Assembly: GCA_032718475.1 (NCBI GenBank)
Contig: JAUCBJ010002192.1
Span: forward strand, 1 to 40,168
Reading direction: 5' to 3'
DNA from: Nemertoderma westbladi
Lineage: Eukaryota > Xenacoelomorpha > Nemertodermatida > Nemertodermatidae
DNA length: 40,168 nt
Shown here: positions 10,206 to 19,944 of the stretch, in pieces
Layout: each line of letters opens with the position of its first letter
How positions within the stretch are numbered: the stretch's first letter is position 1
The notes under the pieces: generated by a model
Databases searched by the model: none
What the model was told of the DNA's origin: nothing
What the model saw: only the letters and a program-made list of their open reading frames with translations
Translations under genes and position numbers: made by a program

Positions 10206-11239
10206 TGATTCTCATTAAATACTGCTCATTTATTGGCCAACATGCAAGTTGGCTGGTACATAGATGGAAGGATGTGTGTGTAAGGCAGCCAGTTGCTGGG
10301 AATGATTATTGGTCAAGTCTCTGCTGGTGTGGAGCTAGCTGGGTGGGAGTTGTGGCTGTAGACTAACCAGAGAGGAATTGTAATAGGCAACCAGTATTGC
10401 TATTCCAGCCCAGACAGCATTCTTTAAATCCAACATCCCAACATCCTTCCTGTATTCCAATTCCTATTGACTCTACTATAAGTGTTGTATTGCTATTTCA
10501 GGTAAATGACAGATATAATAACATAAATACCATCCATGGCATGGCTGTTATGTAGGCTTATATCTGAAATAGTTTATTCCACAATGTATATGTCTGGTTA
10601 TTTTTTAATTGAATTTTTGCAAAGTAGTAAAATTAATGTTCTTAAAAATAATATTATTATTTTATATGTAACCTAGGAAATTAGCTAAATTTTTTCGCTG
10701 CAGCTTTAAGAGTGAACATTGATTTAATATTATTTCATACATCGGCATAAGATGCGTTGGCGTTGTATCATACATCTCCACATATCACACATCTCCACAT
10801 AGATGTATCAACAGTTACTCGCACAGTTTCGAAACTTCGCATAGTTATAACTGTATAATGATCGTCAGTCTGCGTTTAGGAAAAATATTTTATGACCAAA
10901 CAGGACAAGCGACGAGCGCAACGAGGCATATGATGAAGACGAGTACTGCGTTGACTAAATTATTATATAAACCACCTGGCTTCACATATTGATCGCATCC
11001 CTAGTTATTATTATTATAAAGATCGTCCTAGCCTGCGTTTAAGAAATATATTTAAATACAAAACAGGACGAACGCAAAGAGGCTTATAATGAAAACGAGC
11101 ACTGCGTTTATTATATTCCTATAAACCACCTATAACCTAAACCACTATAAAACCTTTGCATATTTAACGTGCGATTGGAAATAAGTTCGTGCTACCCTTC
11201 CGTGGGTGGTAGATGTCGCGGTTATGTATTGGTGGTTGG
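10206..11239. other. Intergenic with an imperfect 160-bp tandem duplication
   Basis: No gene is recognised. Around 10859-10977 and 11021-11135 the same series recurs: GATCGTC, CTGCGTTTA, AAACAGGAC, GAGGC, GATGAA/GAAAAC and ACTGCGTT. This gives two diverged copies offset by about 160 bp. The segment 10240-10440 is comparatively GC-rich unique sequence without an open frame. Confidence 0.5.
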
Positions 11240-11640
11240 GAAGGGTGGGGGGGGGGGGGGGGATTAAAAGGGGTGAACACGTACTGTCCCCCTTTCTTTG
11301 ATTGAATGGTGGTGTGGGTAAATTTCTCAAAACCTGATTTTGTGATACAGTCGCTCAATTTTAATTTGTATCTATTAACTGGGCCTCGTGCTGCGCGAAG
11401 GCCCCACGAACGTGTCCTTTACAGTAGATGTATTACCAGTAGATGTGTTCCCAGCTAGGCAATAGCAAGCACGCCATGGAATGAGGGAGCTCGAAGTATT
11501 AGTATTGAGAGACGGGGAATTTTAACAACTTAATTACGTTTAGATCAATTAATAAAAACACATTTCTTAAAGCAAATCACTTGAACTACTGTATTGAAAA
11601 CTATAACGGAATGGGCTATGATAATTATAGCGGTCCATGT
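11240..11640 (-). repeat. Dispersed repeat family A, copy 3 (inverted)
   Basis: Read on the minus strand it contains, in order, the GTTCAAGTGATTTGCTTTAA block shared with copy 2, CTCATTCCATGGCGTGCTTG shared with 35170, the GCCTTCGCGCAGCACGAGGC block shared with copy 1, and the C tract (11247-11262). It links the 5' and 3' halves of family A, showing that they belong to one element. Confidence 0.7.
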
Positions 11641-11939
11641 GAAGTTTCCCGTATTTTCCATTCCCGGGAAAAACTACCTTTCTGGAGCGCATTCCTCATA
11701 ACAGAAATAATTTTTTTCTAATTTTAAAATTTTATTTAAAATTTATTTTTTAAATTTATTTATATCATCATAAAAACAAATTAGAGATTCTAAGTATTTT
11801 CCCAAACGGACAATGCGAAATTGATATATTTTGCGAATTTCTCGGGTGACTTATATGAAACTTCGTGAGGATTATAAACACCTTAGCATCCGTATGTATC
11901 CTTCCTAGTACGGCGTCTCAAAAGAATCAAAATCAATAG
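11641..11939. other. Intergenic, AT-rich
   Basis: Dominated by A/T homopolymer-rich sequence around 11700-11770. No open frame, RNA gene or clear repeat is recognised. Confidence 0.5.
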
Positions 11940-12321
11940 TTAATTGTATTTTATTTATTAATCAAGCACGTTAAGTAAAAACCTTACCGGTAGGTAAGTG
12001 TCAGTGCCAAAGTATGTAAAAAACTAAAAAGCAACAAGACCAATACGTTGCATGCAATCAGTGATCAGCTGACGGCAGCCAGCTGATCGGTAGGTTTCGC
12101 AACTGAAAGCATTCTCTGGAGGCCAAGCCAGGAAATGTAGAGAGAGTTTCCCAAAGGGGGACGGAACAGGTAACGAAATGAAGATATGTCTGTACTGTAA
12201 CTAACCGCTGGGAAGCAGCACCGTAAACTTGCGCCTGTCACGTTTCTGCTTGTTGATAACCGGCTTGCGTGTTTGGATGTAATACATTTCAAGCTTTTGC
12301 AAGACTGGCCGCAATGGGTGT

Positions 12322-12861
12322 CTAGCAATTAATTACAGTGAAATGTTTAAACAATTCACGCCAGTCAGTCAGCCAACGTGTATTGGGCTCGCCGCGGTGC
12401 GTCATGATGTGGTTGTGCACAGTCTTACCCTGTTCGCTCCCATCATTGGCTGTCCCATCCTGGTGCTGTCTAACGCGTTCAAACAAGTGTTGGATGGTGT
12501 GTCCAACATATTCCCCCTTACAAGAGGGACAAGAGAAAGAGTAAACGACGTTAGACGCAAGGATTTCTGGGATGGGGTGTTTGAGAGATGGGAGTGACTG
12601 GCGCAGTTTAGATGTTGTAAAAACAAACCGAACCGGCCGTGTGCAAGACCTGGGTATAAGACCACGTAACTTTCGAACAAACAGATCAGTTGCCCGACCT
12701 CGGTACTCGAACTTACAGATAACAGGCTTGGAATGATCAGCAGCTGCCTGGTCAACCGGGTCAATGACCTCGGTGGGGACAGCTATTGGTGCCTCGCCCC
12801 CAGAACCACTGCCTGCACGCCACCTACCGGCTTGAACTACGGCTAGCTCATGCTCGACCAT
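12322..12861 (-). pseudogene. Penelope-like element GIY-YIG endonuclease region
   Basis: The open frame ends with a GIY-YIG nuclease fold signature: FSCPSCKGEYVGHT, then LFERVRQHQ, with the C-x2-C typical of Penelope elements just before the Tyr-Val-Gly. Upstream lies the linker with KPVICKFEYRGR and KLRGLIPRSC. In this family the endonuclease nicks target DNA for target-primed reverse transcription. This frame is separated from the reverse transcriptase by frameshifts, so it cannot be made as the native fusion, although this 180-residue part is itself open. Confidence 0.82.
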
Positions 12862-13870
12862 CGTATCAGCATATTGGTTATTGCTAAGAATATTCTTAGC
12901 ATCCCCAATAGCGGTATAGAGTTGGGAACCATCCCCACCCTTACTGGCGTTAAGATGCGATGAAACATACCACGAACTACACCGCGTTTGTGAGACTCAG
13001 GGGCACACGCAGTGGCATTGAGAACGAGCCCAGTATCTGTAGGCTTGCGGTACCACGGAGTTGAAAGTGCGTGACTCGTACGTGTCACAACCCTATCGAG
13101 AAAGGACAAGCGACCCTGTTCCTCCAACTCAATGGTAAACTTGAGATTCGGATGGAGGTCATTGATCTCCCTCAACTTCTCAGTGGGGTCGTTACTTCCA
13201 ACACTGAACAGTCGTACTGAGCCTGGTCCCCACATTGATCTGCTTGTCGAACTGTGAGAGAAAGATGTTGGCGAGTATGGGACCTAAAGGGGACCCCCAT
13301 AGCGACACCATCTTTCTGACAGACGTAGTTGCCATGGTGATCTAGGAATACAACATCCTTGGTAGCCAACAGCATCAGACAAATAAATTGGTCCTTGCTG
13401 ATTGGATGGCTGTCCGGATGCCGCTCATACAGTAGATCAACAGAGAGCTGCACCGCCTCCCTCAGTGGGACGTTAGTGAATAAACTCACAACGTCCAATG
13501 AGTAGAGACGGTCCGTGGGTTCTACATCCAGTTCAGCTAGAAGACTGGCAGCCTCAGCACTGTTAGTCGATATCTTTCCTTCGGGCAGCACGTCCAACAT
13601 ATCTCTGAGGAACTCAGCGATAGGATGGTAAATGCTGCCGGGCATGGAGGTTATTGGACGTAGGGGGACACCAGCCTTGTGGCAAGGCCCTACAGCCTTG
13701 GTGGAGTGGTATCCTTGCGAGGCAATAGCCTTGCTCGGAGTTCCTTACTCTCTTTCCCCACAATACTGATGACCTCGTCACGAATAACCTCTGCCCTCCG
13801 ACGGTAGATATGTATTGGGGCGAAACCGACCGATCTATGGTAGTGCTTGTTGGGATCTGTGGTCCGATAA
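12862..13870 (-). pseudogene. Penelope-like element reverse transcriptase region
   Basis: Recognisable blocks in order: IRDEVISIVGKESKELRARL near 13760; GSIYHPIAEFLRDMLDVLPE near 13600; the motif A region SLDVVSLFTNVPL near 13480; QKDGVAMGVP near 13290; and HPNLKFTIELEEQGRLSFLD with WYRKPTDTG near 13060-13150. The blocks lie in different frames with an in-frame stop after PPRL, so the gene is dead. The catalytic Tyr-x-Asp-Asp box expected between the last two groups was not found. The spacing there (about 13190-13260) is too short, implying a deletion. Confidence 0.83.
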
Positions 13871-13959
13871 TTGTAATATAATTTTTACAGCCTGGAATAA
13901 TCATGTATTTATAATAATAATATAATAATATTTTTGGATTACCAAACATTTCGCATAGA

Positions 13960-14262
13960 TTTATAATTGAGCGGTTGGCTGATTTTGCACACCCAAGGGT
14001 TATGCTTTGTAAAAGGTTTGTTAATTTTACTACTAGTAGTGTTATGAATTATTCTAAATTGTGTGTCCGTTTCTTGGCTAATTTGGTACATAATGATTGT
14101 CGGAGTAGGACTGGGTTAAAGTTAAGGCGAATTGCCAATGAATGCAATATTTTTGATATTAATAATTTAAATAAAGTTTCAGTCAATACGTTGCGGTATG
14201 TTGACTCACCACCTAGTTCTAAATGGAGGATAGTATGTGCAGGGAATTATCAGGGGTCTTAA
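13960..14262 (+). other. Unassigned open frame, possibly transposon-derived
   Basis: About 95 codons are open with protein-like composition, including CRSRTGLKLRRIANECNIFD and LRYVDSPPSSKWRI. The ARTG-x-LR / P-x-x-x-KWR layout recalls short segments in invertebrate retroelement polyproteins, but I could not identify it. It lies directly upstream of the minus-strand Penelope relic and is not part of it. Confidence 0.3.
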
Positions 14263-14484
14263 AGTTTGGGCCAGAAATAAATGGGTTTAGTAGGACTGAA
14301 ATTCAGGATATTTTACTATACGTATCTAGTACATGATTTTATGTCTGATTGTTAATCTCCTCTGTTTAATTATCTATTTACTTTTTTTTGTGCTTGGGCT
14401 CTACTAATTCAACTGTCGTATATTACCGGTCTTAAGTATTCTGTTCCTATGTTAACGATGATAATAATAATAATAATAAAGTGC

Positions 14485-14730
14485 CGGATGACAGTTCCAG
14501 GCCCATTATCTGTAAGTTTGAGTACCGTGGCCGGGCAAACCGACCTCTTTGTTCGAAGGTTGCGTGGTCTCATACCCACGTCGCGAAACCTACCGATCAG
14601 CTGTCTACAGTCAGCTGATCACTATTACATGCATGTCTGGGTCTCCAGTCGATTTTCATTTACTTGTTGTAAATACCTACCGGTATGGTTTTTACTATTA
14701 GTAGCTTGAAGTGAAATATAAATAAAATAT
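14485..14730 (+). mobile_element. Penelope-like element fragment (linker joined to 3' tail)
   Basis: 14489-14580 matches, in plus orientation, the linker of the larger copy (the ICKFEY and KVICKFEYRGR-type region, then the CGTGGTCTCATACC block). At about 14580 it jumps to the tail (CGAAACCTACCGATCAGCTG) and ends with TACCGGTATGGTTTTTACTA and an A/T-rich terminus. The whole endonuclease region is deleted. A short (ATA)n microsatellite precedes it at 14458-14478. Confidence 0.7.
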
Positions 14731-15490
14731 AATTATCAACTTTTCAAGCTTTCTTACTACTGCTTAAATGATAATATTGCTATTTTGTCATGGTCAACCA
14801 CTGTATGGAAGGCCAAATAGCCTTTATAGTAAAATTTGAAAATTTATAGCCCCCCCCCCCCCCCTCGGGGCTGGCGGCGAAATTAAAGATTTCACTTAAA
14901 TTGCTACTAGTCCCTCAATTTTGTCCAAATTTCTTGAAACCAACTTTTTTGGACTCCGCGTCATCGACTCTACAAAAGTTTAAAAGTTTAATTAAAATTG
15001 GCCAATTAGAAAAAATGGTAATACTGTATTTATCAAAATTCCATAGTGATAACTTTTAAAGAGCTTCAAAATATCGTTCAAATGAGCCAAAAACGAAGTA
15101 AATTGGTTGAAAATGACGGAGGAGTAGTAATTTGAAAATGAAAAATGTCATTCCGAGAAAATGCCCTTCAATAAAGTTTAAACCGTCCCGCCAAAATTGG
15201 CTGTCTGTGTTCTGGTTGTTTAATTATTTCTGGCACGAAGGATGCACACCAACGAGCTAAAATGTTCATTGCGGGGGTTTTCGGGGTCGCTGATTTTATT
15301 TCCGATGTCAGTTTTAATTTTTGGTGGAATCTAGTCTATCTGTCTGTCTGTTGGTCTTATGTCTTTCTTACAATTTGACGGAGAGACCATCATATAGAAA
15401 AACAGTGATAACTCGAGAACTGAAAGAGGTCTCACTAAGCGGTTTTCAGATTTGTAATCCTCATTTAATTCTGCTCTAGGTGAAATAAAG
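14731..15490. other. Intergenic, repeat-like
   Basis: No gene is seen. There is a C run at 14850-14864 followed by TCGGGGCTGGCGG. GACGGAGGAGTAGT near 15115 is shared with the left end of the window. A (CTGT)n stretch near 15338 occurs in GC-richer sequence of dispersed-repeat appearance. Confidence 0.4.
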
Positions 15491-15866
15491 ATGTAGGCTT
15501 GCGGTACCACGCTGTTGAGTCAACCCGAGTGACAACCAAATCAAGAAAGGACAAGTGCCATCCATCTCAAGGGTAAACCTAAGATTGGGATGGAGTGCCG
15601 GTGTCCCACTCCGTCCCATTACCTCTCTGCCCGGCAGCATTTACCATCCTGTCGCTGGGTTTCTCAGAGACATGCTGGATGTGCTGCCTGAAGGCAAGAT
15701 ATCTACTAACAGCTCTGGGGCTGCCGATCGTCTCGCTGAACTAGAGGTAGAACCCACGGACCGCCTCTACTCACTGGACGTTGTGAGTTTATTCACTAAC
15801 GTCCCACTGAGGGAGGTGGTGCAGCTTGCTGCTGATCTACTGTATGAGCGGCATCCGGACTACTAG
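15491..15866 (+). mobile_element. Penelope-like element fragments joined head-to-head
   Basis: 15491-15594 encodes, on the minus strand, the late reverse-transcriptase segment (HPNLRFTLE through WYRKPT). From about 15595 to 15866 the plus strand encodes the early segment (AGVPLRPITSLPGSIYHPV, LPEGKISTNSS, SLDVVSLFTNVPL). The two pieces abut with opposite polarity. The open frame 15555-15866 spans the junction and is therefore not a real protein. Partial and inverted copies of this kind are known for Penelope insertions. Confidence 0.78.
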
Positions 15867-16513
15867 GATCAGCATTGTAGCTGCATTTTTAAGAATGCTG
15901 TGCCATCCTATCTCTAACAGCGGGCCTATATTTACCGTCCTCAAATAAGCTTAGGTAAAGTTTTGGGTGAAATATAAGTACAATAATTATTGTATATAAA
16001 ACAATCACATTTATTTATATATAAATTTTCAACTCGAGTATTGCTGCAGGTCATTAATTTCATTAATAATTTTTGTGTAGAAACCGATCTGTAAACATCT
16101 CACGTGCAGCGCGAAGATGACATTATCATAGTTCCCTACCCCCGAATGCGTTACTGCTGGTATATTAATACAATAGTTGGCTCTGCCAAAACACTGTACG
16201 TACAGTTAAAACGAGTTACAGTACGGCGCTATTAGAACATAGTAATTGGGTTAGACCACATGAGTTTAATATACCCATTTTATTATTATTACATATCGTT
16301 TCACCAGTAATTAAATATTATGAATTGAGCATAAATCCCTCTAAAAAATATCTGGTAGATATAAACATAATATCGCTGCATCAATATAATGCTTCATCAT
16401 TAGTGAATTAATTAATAATTAATTGTTTCACTTATATTGTACAGTAGTTGTGTTCCTGTGATTATTGGTCTGATTTGTGAGTAACCATTGCGTCAGTGTA
16501 ACCGATCGAAACT
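15867..16513. other. Upstream region of the calmodulin-like gene
   Basis: AT-rich and without a gene. It should contain the calmodulin-like gene's promoter, but no TATA or initiator element stands out with confidence. Several AATTAATTAATAATTAATTG-type palindromic words lie near 16408-16425. Confidence 0.4.
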
Positions 16514-16543
16514 ATGAAATATTTTACAAATAATTCGAATTGA
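16514..16543 (+). promoter_or_regulatory. Possible upstream ORF in the 5' leader of the calmodulin-like gene
   Basis: An ATG at 16514 opens a nine-codon frame ending in TGA at 16541-16543, only 11 bases before the main ATG. If the transcript starts upstream, this would reduce translation of the main frame. It could also lie outside the mRNA. Confidence 0.3.
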
Positions 16544-16554
16544 GTCTAACAACT

Positions 16555-18895
16555 ATGGAATATCTAACCGAAGATCAAATATCTGAGTTCAAGGAAGCAT
16601 TTTCTATGTTTGATAGGGAAAATAATGGAGCAATAACTATAGGTGAACTGGGAACGGTGCTGAGATCCTTGGGGCAAAACCCCACTGAAGCTGAAATGCT
16701 GGTAAATAATATACTACAATTATTACGTGACTATATATCTATATTACTATATTCTATACTATATTTACTATATTCAGTTAAAGGAAGTCTTCTCTATTCA
16801 TTTGAGTAGCGTAGCAGCTTTTTTTTATTGACATTCGATTTAATTTAGCCTATATCATTGGGATAGATCTTTTTACAGAACACAAGCGAACACAGTAGAA
16901 CACACCCGAACACACTCCAAAAACTGCCGAACATAAACGAACACAGTCGAAAATAGAAAGAGCACAAAAAAATAACACCGGGTACCAACTTTTAGATAAA
17001 ATTAGCCACGCGTTGCTTTCTATAAGAAAATTCCTGAAATTGTTGAATAAAATTGTCGCGAAATTAAATATTCATTTCTTATCAGATCAGGCCTAGCCTA
17101 AACCGACAACTAATAATTTAACATTGTAGTAGGCCTAAGTTATGTGTGGTTAGCACCGGGACAGAGATCCCTACTGGTACCTGCCAGGGTAGGTACCTAA
17201 CCGGGACCCAGCTCTTCATATTCCAGTACAGCAGTAGGCAGGTAGGTACCGGTACCTATGTTGTACCGACGTGTTGTACCGTACATCATGTACATTACGT
17301 TCGGTAACGGGCCTAACTTCCTAATTCATATCCTCAGCAATCAGTTCCAGACCAAGCTATTCCAGTACGCAGGCAAACAGGCCTATTAGCTAACCCGCTA
17401 TTACTATGGACTAAGGACCCCCTTGGAAATAAGCTGCAAAGCTTTAGGGGTAATCCTATATGTTATGTTGGACAATACCTTTATACCGGTACATTGTTTG
17501 GTGTAGTTGTTATTGTTTTTACATAATGTATAAATAAATCTATCTATCTATTTATGTGACAGGTACGGTACCCGGTAGGCTTCCCTACATAGTTTGATTA
17601 TATAGTACAGCAGTACGAGAAATGATACGCCTACCTGATAAGAAATGAATATTTAATTTCGCGACAATTTTATTCAATAATTTCGGAAATTTTCTTATAG
17701 AAAAGCAACGCGTGGCTAATTGTATCTAAAAGTTGGCACCCGGTGTTATTTTTTTGTGCTCTTCTATTTTCGACTGTGTTCGTTTGTGATACATAAACAT
17801 CAGATTTATTGTGTTCTTTTTCGAATTAAAAAGTAATAATTTTAATTCAAGTAGAAGCTTGAAAACCAATAATTAATAATTATATTGAATTTCTCTTTAC
17901 ATTTCCTGGCTTGGCCTCCTGAGAATGCCTTAAGCTGCGGGGCGAAACCTACCGATCAGATCCGTTAGGTTTTTACTTAACGTGCTTGATAATAAATAAA
18001 TATAAATTATTAATTTTAATTCATTAATTTGAAGGAATGTCAATGATTGACCAGATAAATTATCATGTAATGTGTCATTTATTCTGTTACTTTCGATATT
18101 TCAGGATATGATAAGTGATTTAGAATTGGATGAAGATAATAATATTGATTTTCCACAATTCCTTAAAATGATGGCGAAAAAGATGGACGAGACTAATGAA
18201 GAAGATGAAATTCGTGAAGCATTCAAGATGTTTGACAAGGTTGGTCTGGCCGAATTTAATCGACAACAATATGTTGACAACTTGAACTGTTCAAGTATAA
18301 TGTACAACAATGCATACTGAGCTTTCAGTGAATTGAATTTGAGCTTACACGTGTCTTGCACGTTTGGTCTGGTTACGCTGATATGGTTACCGGAAGGTGT
18401 TTTCGCTTTTTGTATAAGGTTGAATCTACTGTAAATCTACAAGTTTGACACTCTGTACAGTGTGCAACGAGTTTTATTTGTTATTGGACTTAGTTTAGCA
18501 AAGTTTAGTTTATTTATTTAGCAAAGTTGGACTGCGTTTTGAGCAGGAGGTGAAAACTAAAAACTTGTATATTATCTTATATTTTCGTATTAACACTGTC
18601 ATAAATATATGTAGATCATTTGCCAGCATAATTTTGTATATGATGGGATTAGAAGAACAATTTACATTATTTTTCGGTTGAATGATTGTAAAAAATTGTT
18701 CAAAATAAGTAATTTAATTTCAAATTATTGTAGAATGGCAGTGGATATATTAGTGCGGTTGAGTTGCGAACGGCGATGCAGAGTCTCGGCGAGAAGTTGG
18801 CGCCGTCGGAAGTCGAAGAGATGATTCGGGAGGCGGACACAGACGGAGACGGAAAGATAGACTACGAGGAATTCGTTAATATGCTTCTACATTAA
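16555..18895 (+). CDS. Divergent calmodulin-like EF-hand protein, three exons
   Basis: Exons 16555-16701, 18105-18239 and 18734-18895 join in frame to a 147-residue protein (calmodulin has 149). Introns are GT-AG: donors GTAAAT and GTTGGT, acceptors ATTTCAG and TTGTAG. It opens [16 protein letters not shown] and aligns without gaps through four EF-hands. EF1 is [12 protein letters not shown], with Glu at loop position 3. EF2 is [12 protein letters not shown], with position 1 Glu and position 12 Gln, so calcium binding there is doubtful. EF3 is [12 protein letters not shown] and EF4 is [12 protein letters not shown]; both look functional. The C-terminus is MLLH instead of the usual calmodulin end. 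The ATG at 16555 matches the calmodulin N-terminus. Since animal calmodulin is nearly invariant, this is a calmodulin-like paralogue, cytosolic, probably a calcium sensor with a weakened N-lobe. Partner proteins are unknown. Confidence 0.9.
16932..17790. mobile_element. MITE-like element with ~155-bp terminal inverted repeats, in intron 1
   Basis: The left arm (about 16932-17086) and right arm (about 17633-17790) are reverse complements with few differences. Shared words include CGAACACAGTCGAAAATAGA, AGCACAAAAAAATAACACC, CACGCGTTGCTTTCTATAAG/its complement and TTAAATATTCATTTCTTATC. The inner 550 bases are non-coding and rich in GGTACC-type palindromes. Degenerate CGAACACA units (16872-16925) lie just outside the left arm. 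No target duplication was recognised and no transposase is present. Confidence 0.8.
17890..18010 (+). mobile_element. Penelope-like element 3' fragment in calmodulin-like intron 1
   Basis: Matches the tail of the Penelope copy at 11940-12140 in opposite orientation: ACATTTCCTGGCTTGGCCTC, GCGAAACCTACCGATCAG, then GGTTTTTACTTAACGTGCTT and an AATAAATAAATATAAA end. It is a 5'-truncated insertion with an internal deletion, and it lies 95 bases before the exon 2 acceptor. Confidence 0.72.
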
Positions 18896-18915
18896 TTTAT
18901 TTTATATTAAACTTA

Positions 18916-18921
18916 AATAAA
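18916..18921 (+). terminator. Polyadenylation signal of the calmodulin-like gene
   Basis: AATAAA 20 bases after the stop codon at 18893-18895, followed by A/T-rich sequence. It is a canonical hexamer, but the very short 3' UTR is not proven and other weak signals lie further downstream. Confidence 0.5.
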
Positions 18922-19411
18922 ATATTGAGCAATTTATATTATATATAATATATATTATTACATTTGTTTAAAAATTGAATGAAAATCCTTACGCAGTTTA
19001 AAAAAAAAATTTTAATTATTTTTTTTTAATTTGATCAAAATTACAATAACTAACAACTTATTTATAAAGTATTGGAAATGTATATGATTTCAATAAACAT
19101 AAACACTGCCAAATTAATGTTCTGGTTGAAAGTAGGAATATTAATATTTACATCGCCACCAGCGCAGCACCAGCAAGGCAATCTACACACCAACTAACAT
19201 TTCAAGTAATCTTATGCCCCATTTCGAAATACAAGCAGAGGCACAACTCACTTAAATTGTTTTTAATCGATCACCCCGCAACTTTTTTTATTTATGTACA
19301 AACCTAAATTAATGACTTCTTGAAGTGTTCATACTGGAATTTAGATTTTATTAACGAAGGAAAAGTCGTAAATTGTACCCAGATATTATTGTCTAAGATT
19401 GTTGTAAAGTA
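18922..19411. other. Intergenic, AT-rich
   Basis: No gene is recognised. There are A/T runs around 18995-19030. The segment 19140-19260 is slightly GC-richer but has no sustained open frame. Confidence 0.45.
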
Positions 19412-19944
19412 GGAATTCTAAAAACATAGTGATACTCAGACTCCACACTGTTTGTATCACACAATCTGCACAATATGCCATCTCGCGGGATGCCTTGCCA
19501 TCTTCCCGTTTCCACCGCTAGTTGGTGTCACCAGCAGCGGAACTGGGTAATTACTCTGCGTATCTTCACATGCCCACACACACACAGACTATCCTGGTAA
19601 ATCTCAGGACCAAAGCTATGCTTAAAATAATAATCACCTCGTGACGACTCCGCTTCTGATGACCATCACTGTTGTAAAAATACATCCCTAATTCGTTGCT
19701 TAAATTCCAACATGAATGTTCCCTCGCCCGGTACATCTTGGGCATTCCATGCCCACACAAAACCCGATTCATTCAGTACAGTTCGAATCCTTGACACCCA
19801 GTTACTCGCACCTTCACCGGCATGTCGCATTAACCTGGGGTCGGCCTTTTTTAAGAGCTTGATCCAAAATTTGATTTGTATAACTAATTCCACTAGTGGT
19901 AGACAATAGTATAGCACAAGTGGGATGACTCCAGATTCACCCAA
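19412..19944 (-). pseudogene. C-terminal part of a non-LTR retrotransposon ORF2, decayed
   Basis: The minus-strand translation has the layout seen at the end of many LINE polyproteins: WVSRIRTVLNESGFVWAWNA, then FKQRIRDVFLQQ, a stop at 19666-19668, WSSEAESSRGDYYFKHSFGP in the same frame, and finally a C-x2-C...H knuckle (LCRLCDTNSVESEYHY) near 19445-19480. At least two in-frame stops and one probable frameshift make it dead. No reverse-transcriptase core is left upstream. It is distinct from the relic at 8330-9668. Confidence 0.65.

Larger units (their letters stand above)
11940..13870 (-). mobile_element. Penelope-like retroelement, decayed copy
   Basis: On the minus strand the order is reverse transcriptase, linker, GIY-YIG endonuclease, then an untranslated tail. 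That is the diagnostic architecture of Penelope-like elements. The tail (11940-12321) has CGAAACCTACCGATCAGCTG, CTACCGGTAAGGTTTTTACT and an AATAAATAAAATAC stretch. The same tail phrases recur at 14579-14725 and 17890-18005, defining the family's 3' end. Confidence 0.85.

Noticed and set aside
12338-12597. Plus-strand open frames of 68 and 84 codons
   Set aside because: They overlap the minus-strand GIY-YIG domain, which has recognisable motifs; these are its shadows.
13761-13790. CTGATGA...CGAA resembling a hammerhead ribozyme core, as known in Penelope elements
   Set aside because: It lies on the antisense strand within the reverse-transcriptase coding region, lacks the GAAA core, and shows no matching stems.
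15555-15866. Single 103-codon protein
   Set aside because: The frame starts in an antisense Penelope piece and continues into a sense piece; its first third is an artefact of an inverted junction.
18072-18320. Separate 82-residue EF-hand protein
   Set aside because: It is exon 2 of the calmodulin-like gene read through both splice sites into intron.
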